From DATFTE01 sp963840665 (GTDB lineage: Bacteria > Acidobacteriota > Terriglobia > Terriglobales > Acidobacteriaceae): DNA of 64,000 nt. This document shows, piece after piece, positions 43,372-53,118 of this stretch (positions within the stretch are counted from its first letter, which is position 1; every line of letters begins with the position of its first letter). The position numbers were made by a program, and so were the translations under genes. The stretch spans positions 310,001 through 374,000 of the forward strand of contig CAWIZO010000011.1 in NCBI GenBank assembly GCA_963840665.1, given 5' to 3'. A model generated the notes under the pieces. The model searched no databases and had not been told where the DNA came from. It saw only the letters and a program-made list of their open reading frames with translations.

Positions 43372-44868
43372 TCAGGGCTGCGCGGCGACTTGCGTCGGCG
43401 TCGCCTGCTGCGGTTGAGTCGACGTCATTTGGATTTTGTTCAGGCTGGATGCATCCCATCCTCCACCGAGAGCCTGAATGAGTTGCACACTCGCCGTCAT
43501 TCGCCGTGACAGGATTTCCACCGCTACGCGCTCATCCGACAACGCGAGTTCCTGCGCCGTGGTGACTTCCAGATACGTCGTTACTCCGCCTTTGTAGCGA
43601 GTAGTCGATAAATCGAGAGAGTGTTGCGCGGCCGCCACGGCATCCTGCTGGGTCTTCGCTTCCTGCTCTAGAATGCGCAGGGCCGCGAGATTATCTTCGA
43701 CTTCTTCGAAGGATGTCAGCAGCGTTTGCCGGTAATTGGCCACGCTCTGGTCATAGGCTGCCTTCGCTTCGTCGGAGATGGCGCGGCGCCGGCCCACATC
43801 GAACGCTGTGACTGCCGCTGATGCGCCTGCGGAAAGAAAACCGCTCGGACCCGTGATCAGATTGGTGATGGTGCTGCTCTCAAATCCTCCGGACCCGAAG
43901 AGATTGAGGATGGGAAAATATCCCGAGCGGGCCACTCCGATTTGCGCATTCGCCGCTGCCATCCGACGCTCTGCCGCCGCGACGTCAGGACGCCGCTCCA
44001 TTAAGTCCGAGGGAACGCCAGCCGGAATCACCGGTGGAGGCGCATTCCACGGTGCAAACGCGATACTGAACGTCGACGGAGGCTCTCCGATCAGAACTGC
44101 CGCTGCGTGCTCGAATTGCGCTCGCGCCACCTGCAGATCGATCATCTGCCCGCGCGTAGTCTCTAAAATTGTTTGCGCCTGTGCCACGTCCACACCTGAC
44201 GCCACTCCGCCCGAATACCGATTCTGGGTCAGCTCAAGCGCTTTCTGATAGGCATCGACGGTGTCACGAAGCAACTGCTCCTCGGCATCGAGTGTTCGCA
44301 CCTCGAAGTAATCGACTGCCAACTCGGCGTGCACGCTCAGGCTGACGTTCTCCACGTCGCCCGCGCTCGCCTGCGCATTGGAGCGGGCTTCCTCAACGGT
44401 TTTCCGAATGCGTCCGAAAAGGTCGGGCTCGTAGGAGACGCCTATGACCGGAATCTGCAAGTCGGTGTAGACGGGCTGACTTGTAAAAATGCCGCGATTC
44501 TGGGAAATGCGATTCCGCGATCCCGTAGCACCCGCAGTTACGGTAGGGTAATAGTCCGCGCGGAACTGTCGCACCATGGCGCGAGCTTGCTCGAATTGCG
44601 CCACCGATGCTTTCAGCGACTGGTTCGAAATATTGACCTTTTCCTCCAGCGCGTTTAGCTGCGGATCTTGATAAATCTCCCACCACTTGCCCTTGGCGAT
44701 CTGGTCGCTTGGTTGCGCTGTCTTCCATCCAGGAGGTTCTTCCTTGTATGCGGGAGGAACAGGAGCTGTGGGACGCGCGTAGCGCGGCCCTACGGTGCAT
44801 CCGCTAAGTACTGCGAGCCCGATCAGCGTTATCGAGAACGACCAGAATCTGCTGCGCATGCCGGCCAT
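43372..44868 (-). CDS. RND efflux outer-membrane factor (NodT/OprM family)
   Basis: A 498-residue TolC-like protein. The N-terminal lipobox LAVLSGC and the following TVGPRYARPTAPVPPAYKEE are diagnostic for the NodT subfamily of lipoprotein outer-membrane factors. The repeated alpha-helical barrel part has QNRYSGGVASGVDVAQAQ and later TTRYKGGVTTYLEVTTAQ, the two halves of the TolC repeat. It forms the outer-membrane channel for the RND pump encoded upstream. The stop/start overlap with the adaptor (44868) shows an operon in the order permease, adaptor, channel. Substrates unknown. Confidence 0.92.
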   Translation of the reverse strand: MAGMRSRFWSFSITLIGLAVLSGCTVGPRYARPTAPVPPAYKEEPPGWKTAQPSDQIAKGKWWEIYQDPQLNALEEKVNISNQSLKASVAQFEQARAMVRQFRADYYPTVTAGATGSRNRISQNRGIFTSQPVYTDLQIPVIGVSYEPDLFGRIRKTVEEARSNAQASAGDVENVSLSVHAELAVDYFEVRTLDAEEQLLRDTVDAYQKALELTQNRYSGGVASGVDVAQAQTILETTRGQMIDLQVARAQFEHAAAVLIGEPPSTFSIAFAPWNAPPPVIPAGVPSDLMERRPDVAAAERRMAAANAQIGVARSGYFPILNLFGSGGFESSTITNLITGPSGFLSAGASAAVTAFDVGRRRAISDEAKAAYDQSVANYRQTLLTSFEEVEDNLAALRILEQEAKTQQDAVAAAQHSLDLSTTRYKGGVTTYLEVTTAQELALSDERVAVEILSRRMTASVQLIQALGGGWDASSLNKIQMTSTQPQQATPTQVAAQP

Positions 44869-46115
44869 CAGTTCGCGGTGCCTCCCTGCGCGGCGCCGGC
44901 TGGCGCGGCGGGAGTAGTCACCCGAACTTCCTGTCCTGGCTCAATGGAATCGGGAGGATTCACGATGATCGATTCGCTGCCATCGAGTCCGGCGATCACT
45001 TCAACTTCATTTCCGTAATCGTGCCCCAGCGTGATCTGTCTCAACTCCGCGTGCTTGCCATCTTTCACCGCGACGACGCGAAGGCCTTCCTGCCGGAACA
45101 TCAGAGTGTTTACCGGAAGGGTGAAGGTGGAAATCGTGTTGGGGAGCTTCATGTGCAATTCCGCATAAGCGCCACTCAGCAGTGTGCCCGACGGATTGGG
45201 AACATCGACTTCTACGAGCAGCGTACGGTTGACCGGATCGATCGCTTCGGCCGTACGCACCAGTTTTCCCTGGAACCGTTTGCCGGGGAATTCCGATAAA
45301 ACGAGATCAGCGGTCAAGCCAACTTTGGCGGCCTGCGAATAGGCTTCGGGAACGTTGACATATACGCGCAACACTCCGGGCTGCGCGATCTGAAACAAAG
45401 CTGTCTGTGAGCCGCCCGCGCTTCCGGAGTTAATCAGCGCTCCGATATCGGTATTGCGAACCGTAATGACGCCGTCAAAGGGCGCGTAGATTTTCTCGAA
45501 GCCTTGGAGCTGTTCGAGTTGCCGGACATTTGCCTGATCGGCCGCGACCACCGCTTTGTCGGCGTTGTAAGCGCCTATGGCGTTGTCAGTGTCCTGCTGC
45601 GCCACAGAATCGCTTTTCAGCAAACCTTGAAAACGGTTCGACGTGATTTCCGCCAGGTGCAGGTTCGCTTCCGCGGTCGACAAGTTCGCGCGCGCCTGTT
45701 GCAACTGCTGATCAACTTCGGGAGTCTCAATTTCCGCCAGCAGTTGTCCTTTCTTCGCGTGCGCGCCGATGTCGACGTACCAGTGCTTCAAATATCCGTT
45801 GGTGCGAGCGAAGATCGGAGAGCTGATGTAAGGCTGGACATTCGCCGGCAACACGATTTCTTGCGACGGAGCAGTCTTTTTCGGCTGGACCACCGTGACA
45901 GACGGAATCGCCAACTGTTCGGTTTCCCGCTTTGCCGTTTCCCTCGCCTTCACCCGCGGTAGAACACCAGAAACGTAAGCAACAGCCGCGATCACCACTG
46001 CAAGCAGCGCGTACAGCCAGCGCCGCTTTGGTTTCGACGGCTCCGGCTTCTTCTCCGCGAGAACGGGTTCCACCGCAATCTGTCTTTCCAAGCTGTTTTC
46101 CTCATCCACACGCAT
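44868..46115 (-). CDS. RND efflux periplasmic adaptor (membrane fusion protein)
   Basis: A 415-residue protein with one N-terminal membrane helix (RRWLYALLAVVIAAVAYVSG), GGGGAG upstream of the ATG. The lipoyl/barrel-sandwich half-motifs are AKKGQLLAEIETPEVDQQL and later IYAPFDGVITVRNTDIGALI, with an alpha-helical hairpin between them and a beta-barrel after (VYVNVPEAYS). It bridges the inner-membrane pump and the outer-membrane channel. Directly downstream of the permease on the same strand (39 bases) and overlapping the channel gene. Confidence 0.92.
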   Translation of the reverse strand: MRVDEENSLERQIAVEPVLAEKKPEPSKPKRRWLYALLAVVIAAVAYVSGVLPRVKARETAKRETEQLAIPSVTVVQPKKTAPSQEIVLPANVQPYISSPIFARTNGYLKHWYVDIGAHAKKGQLLAEIETPEVDQQLQQARANLSTAEANLHLAEITSNRFQGLLKSDSVAQQDTDNAIGAYNADKAVVAADQANVRQLEQLQGFEKIYAPFDGVITVRNTDIGALINSGSAGGSQTALFQIAQPGVLRVYVNVPEAYSQAAKVGLTADLVLSEFPGKRFQGKLVRTAEAIDPVNRTLLVEVDVPNPSGTLLSGAYAELHMKLPNTISTFTLPVNTLMFRQEGLRVVAVKDGKHAELRQITLGHDYGNEVEVIAGLDGSESIIVNPPDSIEPGQEVRVTTPAAPAGAAQGGTAN

Positions 46116-46154
46116 AAGAATGACTCCCCGATTATCTAACTCTGATGATGGCGG

Positions 46155-49100
46155 TTAACCTTCCGATTCAACTTCAGAACGCCTTACCCGAATCCCATGC
46201 AACAAGCTGAAGAAGACCGGGACGAAGAACAAAGTGGCGACCGTTGCGAACATCAGACCGCCGATTACCGCGCGACCGAGTGGCGCGTTCTGTTCGCCGC
46301 CCTCACCCAGTCCTAAGGCCATCGGCACCATGCCGATCATCATGGCCAGTGCCGTCATCAGCACCGGCCGGAAGCGCGTGAATCCCGCTTGCAGCGCCGC
46401 TTCCACTGCGTCTTTGCCTTCTTCCATCTGTTCTTTTGCGAAGCTCACCACCAGAATGCTGTTCGCCGTCGCCACGCCCATGCACATGATGGACCCGGTC
46501 AATGCGGGCACGCTTAGTGTCGTCTTGGTTATGAATAGGAACCAGGCAATCCCTGCCAAAGCTGCCGGCAGCGCAGATATGATGATGAAGGGATCAAGCC
46601 ACGACTGGAAGTTCACGACGATCAAGAGATAGACCAACAAGATCGCAAAGGCTAACCCGCCCAGCAGGCCGATGTACGAAGACCGCATAGTGTCAACCTG
46701 ACCCCGCATCACCAGTTCCGTACCACGCGGGATATCGTTGGCCGCCTCATGTTGTTTGACAATCTTGTCGATGTCGCCTGCCACGCCGCCCAGATCCCGG
46801 CCCTGCACGGCGCCGTAAATGTCGATTACCGGAGCAATGTCGTAGTGTGAAATAACACCCATGCCAACTCCACGGCGGAACGTGGCCAAGTCCGCGAAAA
46901 TCTGCGGCGGGGCACTGGGATTAATTCCACTTACCGGGATGTTTTCCAGATCCTGCAAAGTGTCGAGCCGGTACTGTGGCGTCTGCGTAGCAATCGAGTA
47001 GGTGACGCCGTTTTTCGGGTTCAGCCAGAAGGCTGGCGACGTTTGGAAACTGCCGCTGAGGGACACCAACAGATTCTGGGCAGCGTCCTTCTCTGAGTAT
47101 CCGACTTGTTGCGCCTTGGTGCGATCGACATTGATATGCAGGTAAGGTTGATCAAAGGTTTGCTGAATGCGTAAGTCGGTGGTGCCAGAAACGTGCCGCA
47201 CCTGGGCAAAAAGCTTGTCGGCGAACTCGCGATTCTCTTGCAGATTGTAGCCGCGAACCTGCAAGTCGATCGGCGCTGGCAAGCCAAAGTTCAGAATTTG
47301 ACTGACGATGTCGGCAGGCAGGAACGCGAAGGTCACTCCCGGAAACTCCTGGGCGAGTTTCAGCCGCAGGTCATGCACATAATCGGCAGTGGGACGATGG
47401 TTCTCCGATAAGCTGACCAGAATGTCGGCGTCGCCCGGACCAATTGGCGCCGAGTTGCTGTAAGAAAGATTGATGCTGCTGTAAGGCAGCCCGATGTTGT
47501 CGATGATGCTGGAAACCTGATCGGCAGGAACCGTTTCTCGAATCGACTGCTCGACCTGATCGCAGAGACGCGCTGTCTCCTCGATGCGTGTGCCCGTGCG
47601 CGCCCGCAAGTGCAACTTGAACTGTCCGGCATCCACGGCCGGGAAAAAATCCTGTCCAAGCCAGGGAACGATCAGGGCCATTGAAGCGGCACAAACGACA
47701 ACAAAAGCGATCAAAAACAGCTTGCGGTTTTCGAGGCAACTCTGGAGCCAGCCATGGTAGCGATTGCGAAACCGTTCGAACCCCTCTTCGAACTTCATCT
47801 GCCAGCGCACCAGCGGATTGCGGCTGGACCCCAGATGCCCGGCTTCTTGCTCGTGGCCGCGCAACAAATATTTCGCCATGGTGGGGACCAGGGTTCGCGA
47901 AAGCAGATAGGACGCCAGCATGGCGAACACTACGGCTTCTGCCAGCGGAACGAACAAATAGCGGGCTACGCCGGACAGAAAGAACATCGGTACAAACACA
48001 ATGCAAATGGCGAGCGTGGAAACGAAAGCCGGGACTGCGATCTGAGCGGCGCCGTCAAGAATCGCCTGCTCGATTTCCTTGCCCTGCGCAATGTTGCGAT
48101 TAATGTTTTCAATCTCGACGGTCGCATCATCCACCAGAATTCCGACCGCAAGCGCCAGACCGCCCAGCGTCATGATGTTGATGGTCTCGCCCAAGGCGCT
48201 CAAGGTGATGATCGAGGTCAGAATCGCCAGTGGAATTGAGACGGCGATAATTACGGTGCTGCGCCAGCTCCCCAGGAAGATCAGGATCATCAACCCGGTT
48301 AAACAGGCGGCAATCGTCGCCTCTTTCAGCACGCCGTTGATCGAGGCCCGCACGAAGATGGACTGATCAGCCAGCGGTTCCATATTCAGATCGGGCGGAA
48401 CGGATTTCCGGATGCTGGGCAGAATCTGTTTGATACCGGCGATGACATCGAGAGTAGAAGCGTTTCCGGTCTTTTGAATGGTGAGCAATGAGGCGCGCTG
48501 CCCATTCACGCGGACGATATTCGTCTGAGGAGGAAAGCCGTCCCTCACCCAGGCAACGTCGCGGATATAAATTGTGTTAGTGCCAATCGTCTTGATCGGC
48601 AGATCGTTCAGTTCAGCTATTGTTTTAGGGGCGCCGTTGAGGTCCACCTGGTATTCGAACGGCCCGATTTTCGAAGTGCCTGCGGGAAGAATCAGATTCT
48701 GCGCGCTGATGGCGTTCACCACATCAGACGGCGACAGACCGCGAGCCTGCAGCGCGGTGGTATTGAGGTCGACTTGTACCTGACGCTGCTTGCCGCCATA
48801 TGGGTAAGGGACGGCCGCGCCCTGCACAGTCACGATCTTAGTTCGAATGAAGTTCAGGCCGAGATCGTTCAATTCCTGCTCGGAAAGTGTCTTTCCCGAA
48901 AGCGCTAGTTGGAGGATTGGAACACTCGAGGCGCTATAACTGATGATCAGGGGAGGAAACGTTCCCGGTGGCAAACTGCGCAACGCGGTTTGTGAGATTG
49001 CGGTCAGCTGCGCAATTCCCTTTTCAACATTGGCGTGAGGCTGGAAGAAGACTTTGACGACCGCAATCCCGTTCAACGATTGCGATTCGATATGCGAGAT

Positions 49101-49331
49101 GTCGTCGACCGTCGTCGTCATGAAGCGCTCGGTCTGCGAAACGATACGGTCCGACATCTCTTGCGGATTCAGCCCGGTGTAGTTCCAGAGAACGCTCACG
49201 ACCGGAATATCGATATTCGGGAAGACGTCTGTAGGCGTGCGGAGAATGACGATCGGACCCAGAATCAGGATCAGCAGTGAAGCGACCACAAAAGTATAGG
49301 GTCGCTTTAACGCAAGTCTTACAATCCACAT
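46155..49331 (-). CDS. RND-family efflux transporter permease
   Basis: The 1058-residue protein has 12 helices and two large periplasmic loops, standard for the HAE-RND family. The proton-relay motif on helix 4 reads LVDDATVEIENI and the second half has SIMCMGVATANSILVV. The early region reads VWNYTGLNPQEMSDRIV in part, and FFPAVDAGQFKLHLRARTGT after helix 7 resembles the MdtB/CusA-like subgroup. It exports drugs, solvents or metals using the proton gradient. First gene of the three-gene operon. About 210 bases upstream are two TGTCGAA half-sites. Confidence 0.93.
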   Translation of the reverse strand: MWIVRLALKRPYTFVVASLLILILGPIVILRTPTDVFPNIDIPVVSVLWNYTGLNPQEMSDRIVSQTERFMTTTVDDISHIESQSLNGIAVVKVFFQPHANVEKGIAQLTAISQTALRSLPPGTFPPLIISYSASSVPILQLALSGKTLSEQELNDLGLNFIRTKIVTVQGAAVPYPYGGKQRQVQVDLNTTALQARGLSPSDVVNAISAQNLILPAGTSKIGPFEYQVDLNGAPKTIAELNDLPIKTIGTNTIYIRDVAWVRDGFPPQTNIVRVNGQRASLLTIQKTGNASTLDVIAGIKQILPSIRKSVPPDLNMEPLADQSIFVRASINGVLKEATIAACLTGLMILIFLGSWRSTVIIAVSIPLAILTSIITLSALGETINIMTLGGLALAVGILVDDATVEIENINRNIAQGKEIEQAILDGAAQIAVPAFVSTLAICIVFVPMFFLSGVARYLFVPLAEAVVFAMLASYLLSRTLVPTMAKYLLRGHEQEAGHLGSSRNPLVRWQMKFEEGFERFRNRYHGWLQSCLENRKLFLIAFVVVCAASMALIVPWLGQDFFPAVDAGQFKLHLRARTGTRIEETARLCDQVEQSIRETVPADQVSSIIDNIGLPYSSINLSYSNSAPIGPGDADILVSLSENHRPTADYVHDLRLKLAQEFPGVTFAFLPADIVSQILNFGLPAPIDLQVRGYNLQENREFADKLFAQVRHVSGTTDLRIQQTFDQPYLHINVDRTKAQQVGYSEKDAAQNLLVSLSGSFQTSPAFWLNPKNGVTYSIATQTPQYRLDTLQDLENIPVSGINPSAPPQIFADLATFRRGVGMGVISHYDIAPVIDIYGAVQGRDLGGVAGDIDKIVKQHEAANDIPRGTELVMRGQVDTMRSSYIGLLGGLAFAILLVYLLIVVNFQSWLDPFIIISALPAALAGIAWFLFITKTTLSVPALTGSIMCMGVATANSILVVSFAKEQMEEGKDAVEAALQAGFTRFRPVLMTALAMMIGMVPMALGLGEGGEQNAPLGRAVIGGLMFATVATLFFVPVFFSLLHGIRVRRSEVESEG

Positions 49332-49541
49332 AACCGAAACCTCTTACCAGCGGGCCCACCGAACTCCCGCATGAAAGAAACGCTAGCCCCACACGAAGGA
49401 AGACAACGATCCGTGAGGGATAAAGCACGAAGGGGACCAAATCCCGATCGAGCGGCAACTCTGCTATCTATTGCAAATAATAAACTTATGTGTGCAAACA
49501 GTCGCAGCCTGGAATTCCTGCTGACCGCTTGACGTCTATGG

Positions 49542-49558
49542 TTCGACACCATTCGACA
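49542..49558 (-). promoter_or_regulatory. TGTCGAA half-sites upstream of RND operon 1
   Basis: TTCGACA occurs at 49542 and 49552 (TGTCGAA on the gene's strand), a 10-base period. It is about 210 bases before the permease start, a normal distance for an enhancer bound by a sigma-54 activator. Shared with 51740-51766 and 52930-52940. No convincing -24/-12 promoter was found in the gap 49332-49618. Confidence 0.5.
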
Positions 49559-49618
49559 TCAGATTCCAGCTTCCCAATCTGGTAGACGAACGTTGTGCTG
49601 GACTGTTATCCGCGCCAC

Positions 49619-51712
49619 CTAATTCGGTTGTCGCGGAATGGCGAGTCGGCGCATTTTGTAGATCAAAGTGGTGCGTGGAATTCCCAGTCTCTTTGCTGCG
49701 CCCTCCGGTCCACCGATGACCCATCCGCTGGCCTGCAAAGCTTCCGAAATGTGCTGCCGTTCAGCGGCTTCCAGGGTCAGACCTTTTCCTGATTCTTTGT
49801 TGGCCGCAGGTTGTCGCAGCTCTCCGAGCGGAGGTTCCAGGGCTCTTCCGTCCGAGAGAATCACGGCGCGCTCTATGAAGTTCTGCAGTTCGCGAATATT
49901 CCCCGGCCACGGATATCGCAGCAGTGCTTCAATCACTTCCGGAGGAATTTTTTCAATGCGCTTGTTCATCGACTGCGCGTATTTCGACGCGAAGTAGTTC
50001 GCCAGCACCGGAATGTCTTCGCGACGTTCGCGCAGCGGCGGAATGACGATGGGGAACACGTTGAGGCGATAGTAAAGATCGGCGCGAAACTCTCGCTCTT
50101 CCACCATCTTGGCGAGATCGCGGTTGGTTGCAGCCACCAAGCGCACATCAACGCGGATCGAGCGCGTGCTTCCCAGTCTCTCGAACTCCTGTTCTTGCAA
50201 GACGCGCAACAACTTCGGCTGGAGTTCCGGAGGAATATCTCCAATCTCGTCGAGGAAGAGAGTTCCTTTATGCGCGAGTTCGAATCGTCCGATTTTGCGG
50301 GCGATGGCTCCCGTGAATGCGCCTTTCTCGTGGCCGAAGAGTTCGCTTTCGAGCAAACCGAGGGGAATCGCCGCGCAATTCAGCTTGACGAAGATATTGT
50401 CTTGCCGCGAACTCAGGTTGTGGATGGCGCGGGCAACCAGCTCTTTCCCAGTGCCGGTCTCCCCTTGCACCAGGACGGTGCTGCCCGTGGGAGCAACGGT
50501 TTCGGCTTGCCGCAATACACGTTGAAGCGCAGGACTTCTGCCGAGAATTTCTTCGAAGCCGTGCTCACTGCGAATCTCACGCGCAAGATAGGTGCGCTCT
50601 TCGACGAGTTTTTCTTTGGATTCACTGAGTTCGCGATATTCCAAGGCATTTTCGAGCGCAATGGCGACCTGGCTGGAGACTTGAGCGAGGAACTCGACAT
50701 CCTCCTTTGAGAATGCATTGGCTCGGCGGTCGAGCAGGTGCAGCACGCCAAGGATGCGGCCGGGACGAATAATGGGAATAAAGCATCCCGATTGAAATCC
50801 TTCGCCGGCGTTGACTTGAGTCGCAAGCTCATTGAGCGTTGTCGGCGCAGTGTCAAAGACCAGAGGCTTGCCGGTGCGAAACGCAGTGCCGGGACTGGAG
50901 CCTTCAATCGAGAGAATCATCTCTTCGCGCAGAAAGCCCCGTCCATGCGGAAAGTCAAGTCCATATACGCGCAGTTGCTGCTTGTTCGCTTCGGGAAGAG
51001 ACAAGCATGCTGCGTCACATTGCATGGCATTGCGGACGCTGGTCGGAATCGCGCGAAAAAGTTCGGAAAGCGCGAGATTGGAAACGACCGCGTTGTTGAC
51101 GGCGAGTAGCAGCTTCAGCCGGTCGCGCTCGCGAATGACTTGTTGTTGGAAAGCCTGGGCATCTTCGTAGTTCAACGCGTTCTCAACCGCAATCGCCACC
51201 TGCGCCGCAACTCGCTTGGGAATTTCGAGATCGCCTTCGTGATAAGTGTCCGGCTCCGCCGCTCCGATGGTTAGCGTTCCCAGTTGGCGCCGAGGAGTAC
51301 TGAGCGGGACACAGATCGCGGAGTGCACTCCGTAGGCATGAAAGGACTTCATCGCTCGCGGGAACCTGGTAGCGTGCTCGGTGTTGCTGAGTACGATCGG
51401 CGTCTGATTTTTCCAAACTTCTCCGGAGAGCGAATCTTGCATCGGGAATTCCATGCCGGGCTTGAGTTCGCCGCTGGCCGAGGCCTCCAGAGTTCGCAAA
51501 CGCATCACGTTTTGCTCGGGGTCAGGAACCACCAACGCGAGGTAAGTGAAATTCAGAATGGGATGGAGACGGCGGGTTAAGTCGTGAAACAGATCCGTCA
51601 AGCTGCGATGAGTCGCTACGGATTCCGTGACTTCAAGCAGAGCAAGGTATTGGTCCCGTGAGGGTTCGGTCGTCTTTTGCGTCGTAGACATGCGATTTCC
51701 GAAGCGGGCCAA
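49619..51712 (-). CDS. Sigma-54-dependent activator with two GAF domains
   Basis: A 697-residue protein. Two GAF sensor domains cover about residues 25-175 and 195-355. The AAA+ domain (about 380-610) has Walker A GETGTGKE, the sigma-54 contact loop GAFTGA and Walker B LFLDEIGD. A Fis-type HTH ends the protein (EGAAKRLGIPRTTLIYKMRRL). It resembles FhlA/NifA-like activators and would open sigma-54 promoters after a small-molecule signal binds a GAF domain. It lies between two RND operons with related upstream sites, so it probably controls them; inference. A palindromic TGTCGAA site lies about 40 bases before its own start. Confidence 0.93.
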   Translation of the reverse strand: MARFGNRMSTTQKTTEPSRDQYLALLEVTESVATHRSLTDLFHDLTRRLHPILNFTYLALVVPDPEQNVMRLRTLEASASGELKPGMEFPMQDSLSGEVWKNQTPIVLSNTEHATRFPRAMKSFHAYGVHSAICVPLSTPRRQLGTLTIGAAEPDTYHEGDLEIPKRVAAQVAIAVENALNYEDAQAFQQQVIRERDRLKLLLAVNNAVVSNLALSELFRAIPTSVRNAMQCDAACLSLPEANKQQLRVYGLDFPHGRGFLREEMILSIEGSSPGTAFRTGKPLVFDTAPTTLNELATQVNAGEGFQSGCFIPIIRPGRILGVLHLLDRRANAFSKEDVEFLAQVSSQVAIALENALEYRELSESKEKLVEERTYLAREIRSEHGFEEILGRSPALQRVLRQAETVAPTGSTVLVQGETGTGKELVARAIHNLSSRQDNIFVKLNCAAIPLGLLESELFGHEKGAFTGAIARKIGRFELAHKGTLFLDEIGDIPPELQPKLLRVLQEQEFERLGSTRSIRVDVRLVAATNRDLAKMVEEREFRADLYYRLNVFPIVIPPLRERREDIPVLANYFASKYAQSMNKRIEKIPPEVIEALLRYPWPGNIRELQNFIERAVILSDGRALEPPLGELRQPAANKESGKGLTLEAAERQHISEALQASGWVIGGPEGAAKRLGIPRTTLIYKMRRLAIPRQPN

Positions 51713-51739
51713 CTTCGCGACATTTTAGATGATCTGAGG

Positions 51740-51766
51740 TGTCAATCGGATGTCGAATCTTCGACA
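51740..51766. promoter_or_regulatory. Palindromic TGTCGAA site before the sigma-54 activator gene
   Basis: TGTCGAA, TC, TTCGACA at 51751-51766 is a perfect palindrome around a two-base centre, preceded 11 bases earlier by TGTCAATC at 51740. It lies 28-54 bases upstream of the activator start, a place suited to autoregulation by its Fis-type HTH. Confidence 0.6.
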
Positions 51767-51938
51767 CCTGGTTAAGCTCCCGTAGATCCCCTTTTGGATC
51801 GCGGCTGTCTATGCACAGATTCTAAAAGAGATATGTCTGTCTTGACTGCGATGTGGAGTTGGAAGGGGAGTTGCATTCCTTTTCGTCGGCATTGTGGAGA
51901 GTGCTTTCGTTTCACCCGATTCAGCGGGAAGGGGAGAC

Positions 51939-52901
51939 ATGGAGACGCGCAGGTTAGGTAATACAGAACTGAAAATCACCCCTGTCGGTGTAGGCGCGTG
52001 GGCGATGGGCGGAGCAGGTTGGCAATGGAGTTGGGGGCCTCAAAATGACAGTGACTCCGTCGCCGCAATTCAGGCCGCCCTCGATTTGGGCATCAACTGG
52101 ATTGACACCGCCGCAGTCTATGGACTCGGCCACTCCGAAGAGGTCGTCGCCCGCGCGCTCCACCAGCGCAGTTCCCGCCCCTACGTATTCACCAAGTGTG
52201 AGCGCGTCTGGAATGAGCGGGGGGAAATTGGTGGATCGCTGAAAGCCGAATCGATTCGCCGAGAGTGCGAAGCGAGTCTTCGCCGTCTGAAAGTTGACGT
52301 GATCGACCTTTACCAGATTCACTGGCCGCAACCGGATCAGGACATTGAACAGGGCTGGGCGGAGATGGCGCGCTTGAAGGAAGAGGGCAAGGTCCGTTAT
52401 ATCGGCGTCTCTAATTTCAGCGCTGACCAAATGCGGCGGGCGCAGGCGATTGCTCCCATTGATTCGTTGCAGCCGCCTTACTCAATCTTGTCGCGTGAAA
52501 TCGAGAAAGAGGAACTGCCGTATGCGGCAGCGAACCAAATCGGCGTGATTGTGTATTCGCCGATGTATTCGGGTTTGTTGTCAGGAGCGATGACGCGACC
52601 GCGGATTGCGAACTTTGCATCCGACGACTGGCGGCGGCACAACCCAAATTTTCAGGAGCCATTGCTCTCGCGAAATCTTCGCCTGGTTGAGTTATTGCGG
52701 GAGATCGGAAAACGTTACCGGCGCACCGCTGGGGAGGTTGCGATTGCGTGGACGCTGGCGAATCCAGCGGTCACAGCGGCGATCGTTGGGGTGCGCTGCG
52801 CAGAGCAGGTTTTCGGCGTCATCGGGGCGGCGGAGTTCCGGCTAAAAAGCGGCGAGGTTGCCGAGATCGAAGAGGCCTTGCGTCAGGAAGTCCCGGTATG
52901 A
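51939..52901 (+). CDS. Aldo/keto reductase
   Basis: Starting at the ATG after AAGGGGAGAC gives 320 residues; an upstream ATG at 51894 adds 15 non-conserved residues. The TIM-barrel oxidoreductase tetrad is present: D56 and Y61 in IDTAAVYGLGHSEEVV, K86 in VFTKC, and H128 in IYQIHWP-like DLYQIHWPQP. It also has VRYIGVSNFSADQM and IAWTLANPAVTAAIVG. These enzymes reduce aldehydes or ketones with NADPH. It may detoxify substrates of the flanking efflux systems; that is inference from position. Divergent from the sigma-54 activator gene. Confidence 0.9.
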   Translation: METRRLGNTELKITPVGVGAWAMGGAGWQWSWGPQNDSDSVAAIQAALDLGINWIDTAAVYGLGHSEEVVARALHQRSSRPYVFTKCERVWNERGEIGGSLKAESIRRECEASLRRLKVDVIDLYQIHWPQPDQDIEQGWAEMARLKEEGKVRYIGVSNFSADQMRRAQAIAPIDSLQPPYSILSREIEKEELPYAAANQIGVIVYSPMYSGLLSGAMTRPRIANFASDDWRRHNPNFQEPLLSRNLRLVELLREIGKRYRRTAGEVAIAWTLANPAVTAAIVGVRCAEQVFGVIGAAEFRLKSGEVAEIEEALRQEVPV

Positions 52902-52911
52902 TTCAAAGTTT

Positions 52912-52940
52912 GTAAATCATTGTAAAGATTGTCGAATCTT
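52912..52940. promoter_or_regulatory. Adjoining GTAAA repeats and TGTCGAA half-site before RND operon 2
   Basis: GTAAATCATT at 52912 and GTAAAG at 52922 give a 10-base direct repeat, directly followed by TGTCGAATCTT at 52930, which matches the left half and centre of the palindrome at 51751. About 180-205 bases before the adaptor ATG. Two regulators may bind here side by side. Confidence 0.5.
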
Positions 52941-53118
52941 GTTGCACGCTCCGGAAGAATCCCGCAAGCTTTAAGTGGTAAAGTTAAGGCTCGGGTGGGA
53001 TGAACTGTCATCCAAAATGGAGCGATTTCGCCGTACCCTGCCTTCCTGCGAATTGTCTGACGCGGGTGATAGATCGATCGAACCCAAGACTGGGTCTGTA
53101 CGTCCAACAAGAGTGGAT

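Noticed and set aside
49332..49618. Sigma-54 promoter (TGGCAC-N5-TTGC) before RND operon 1
   Set aside because: No match good enough was found on the minus strand, although enhancer-like sites are present. The same holds for 52941-53118 before operon 2.
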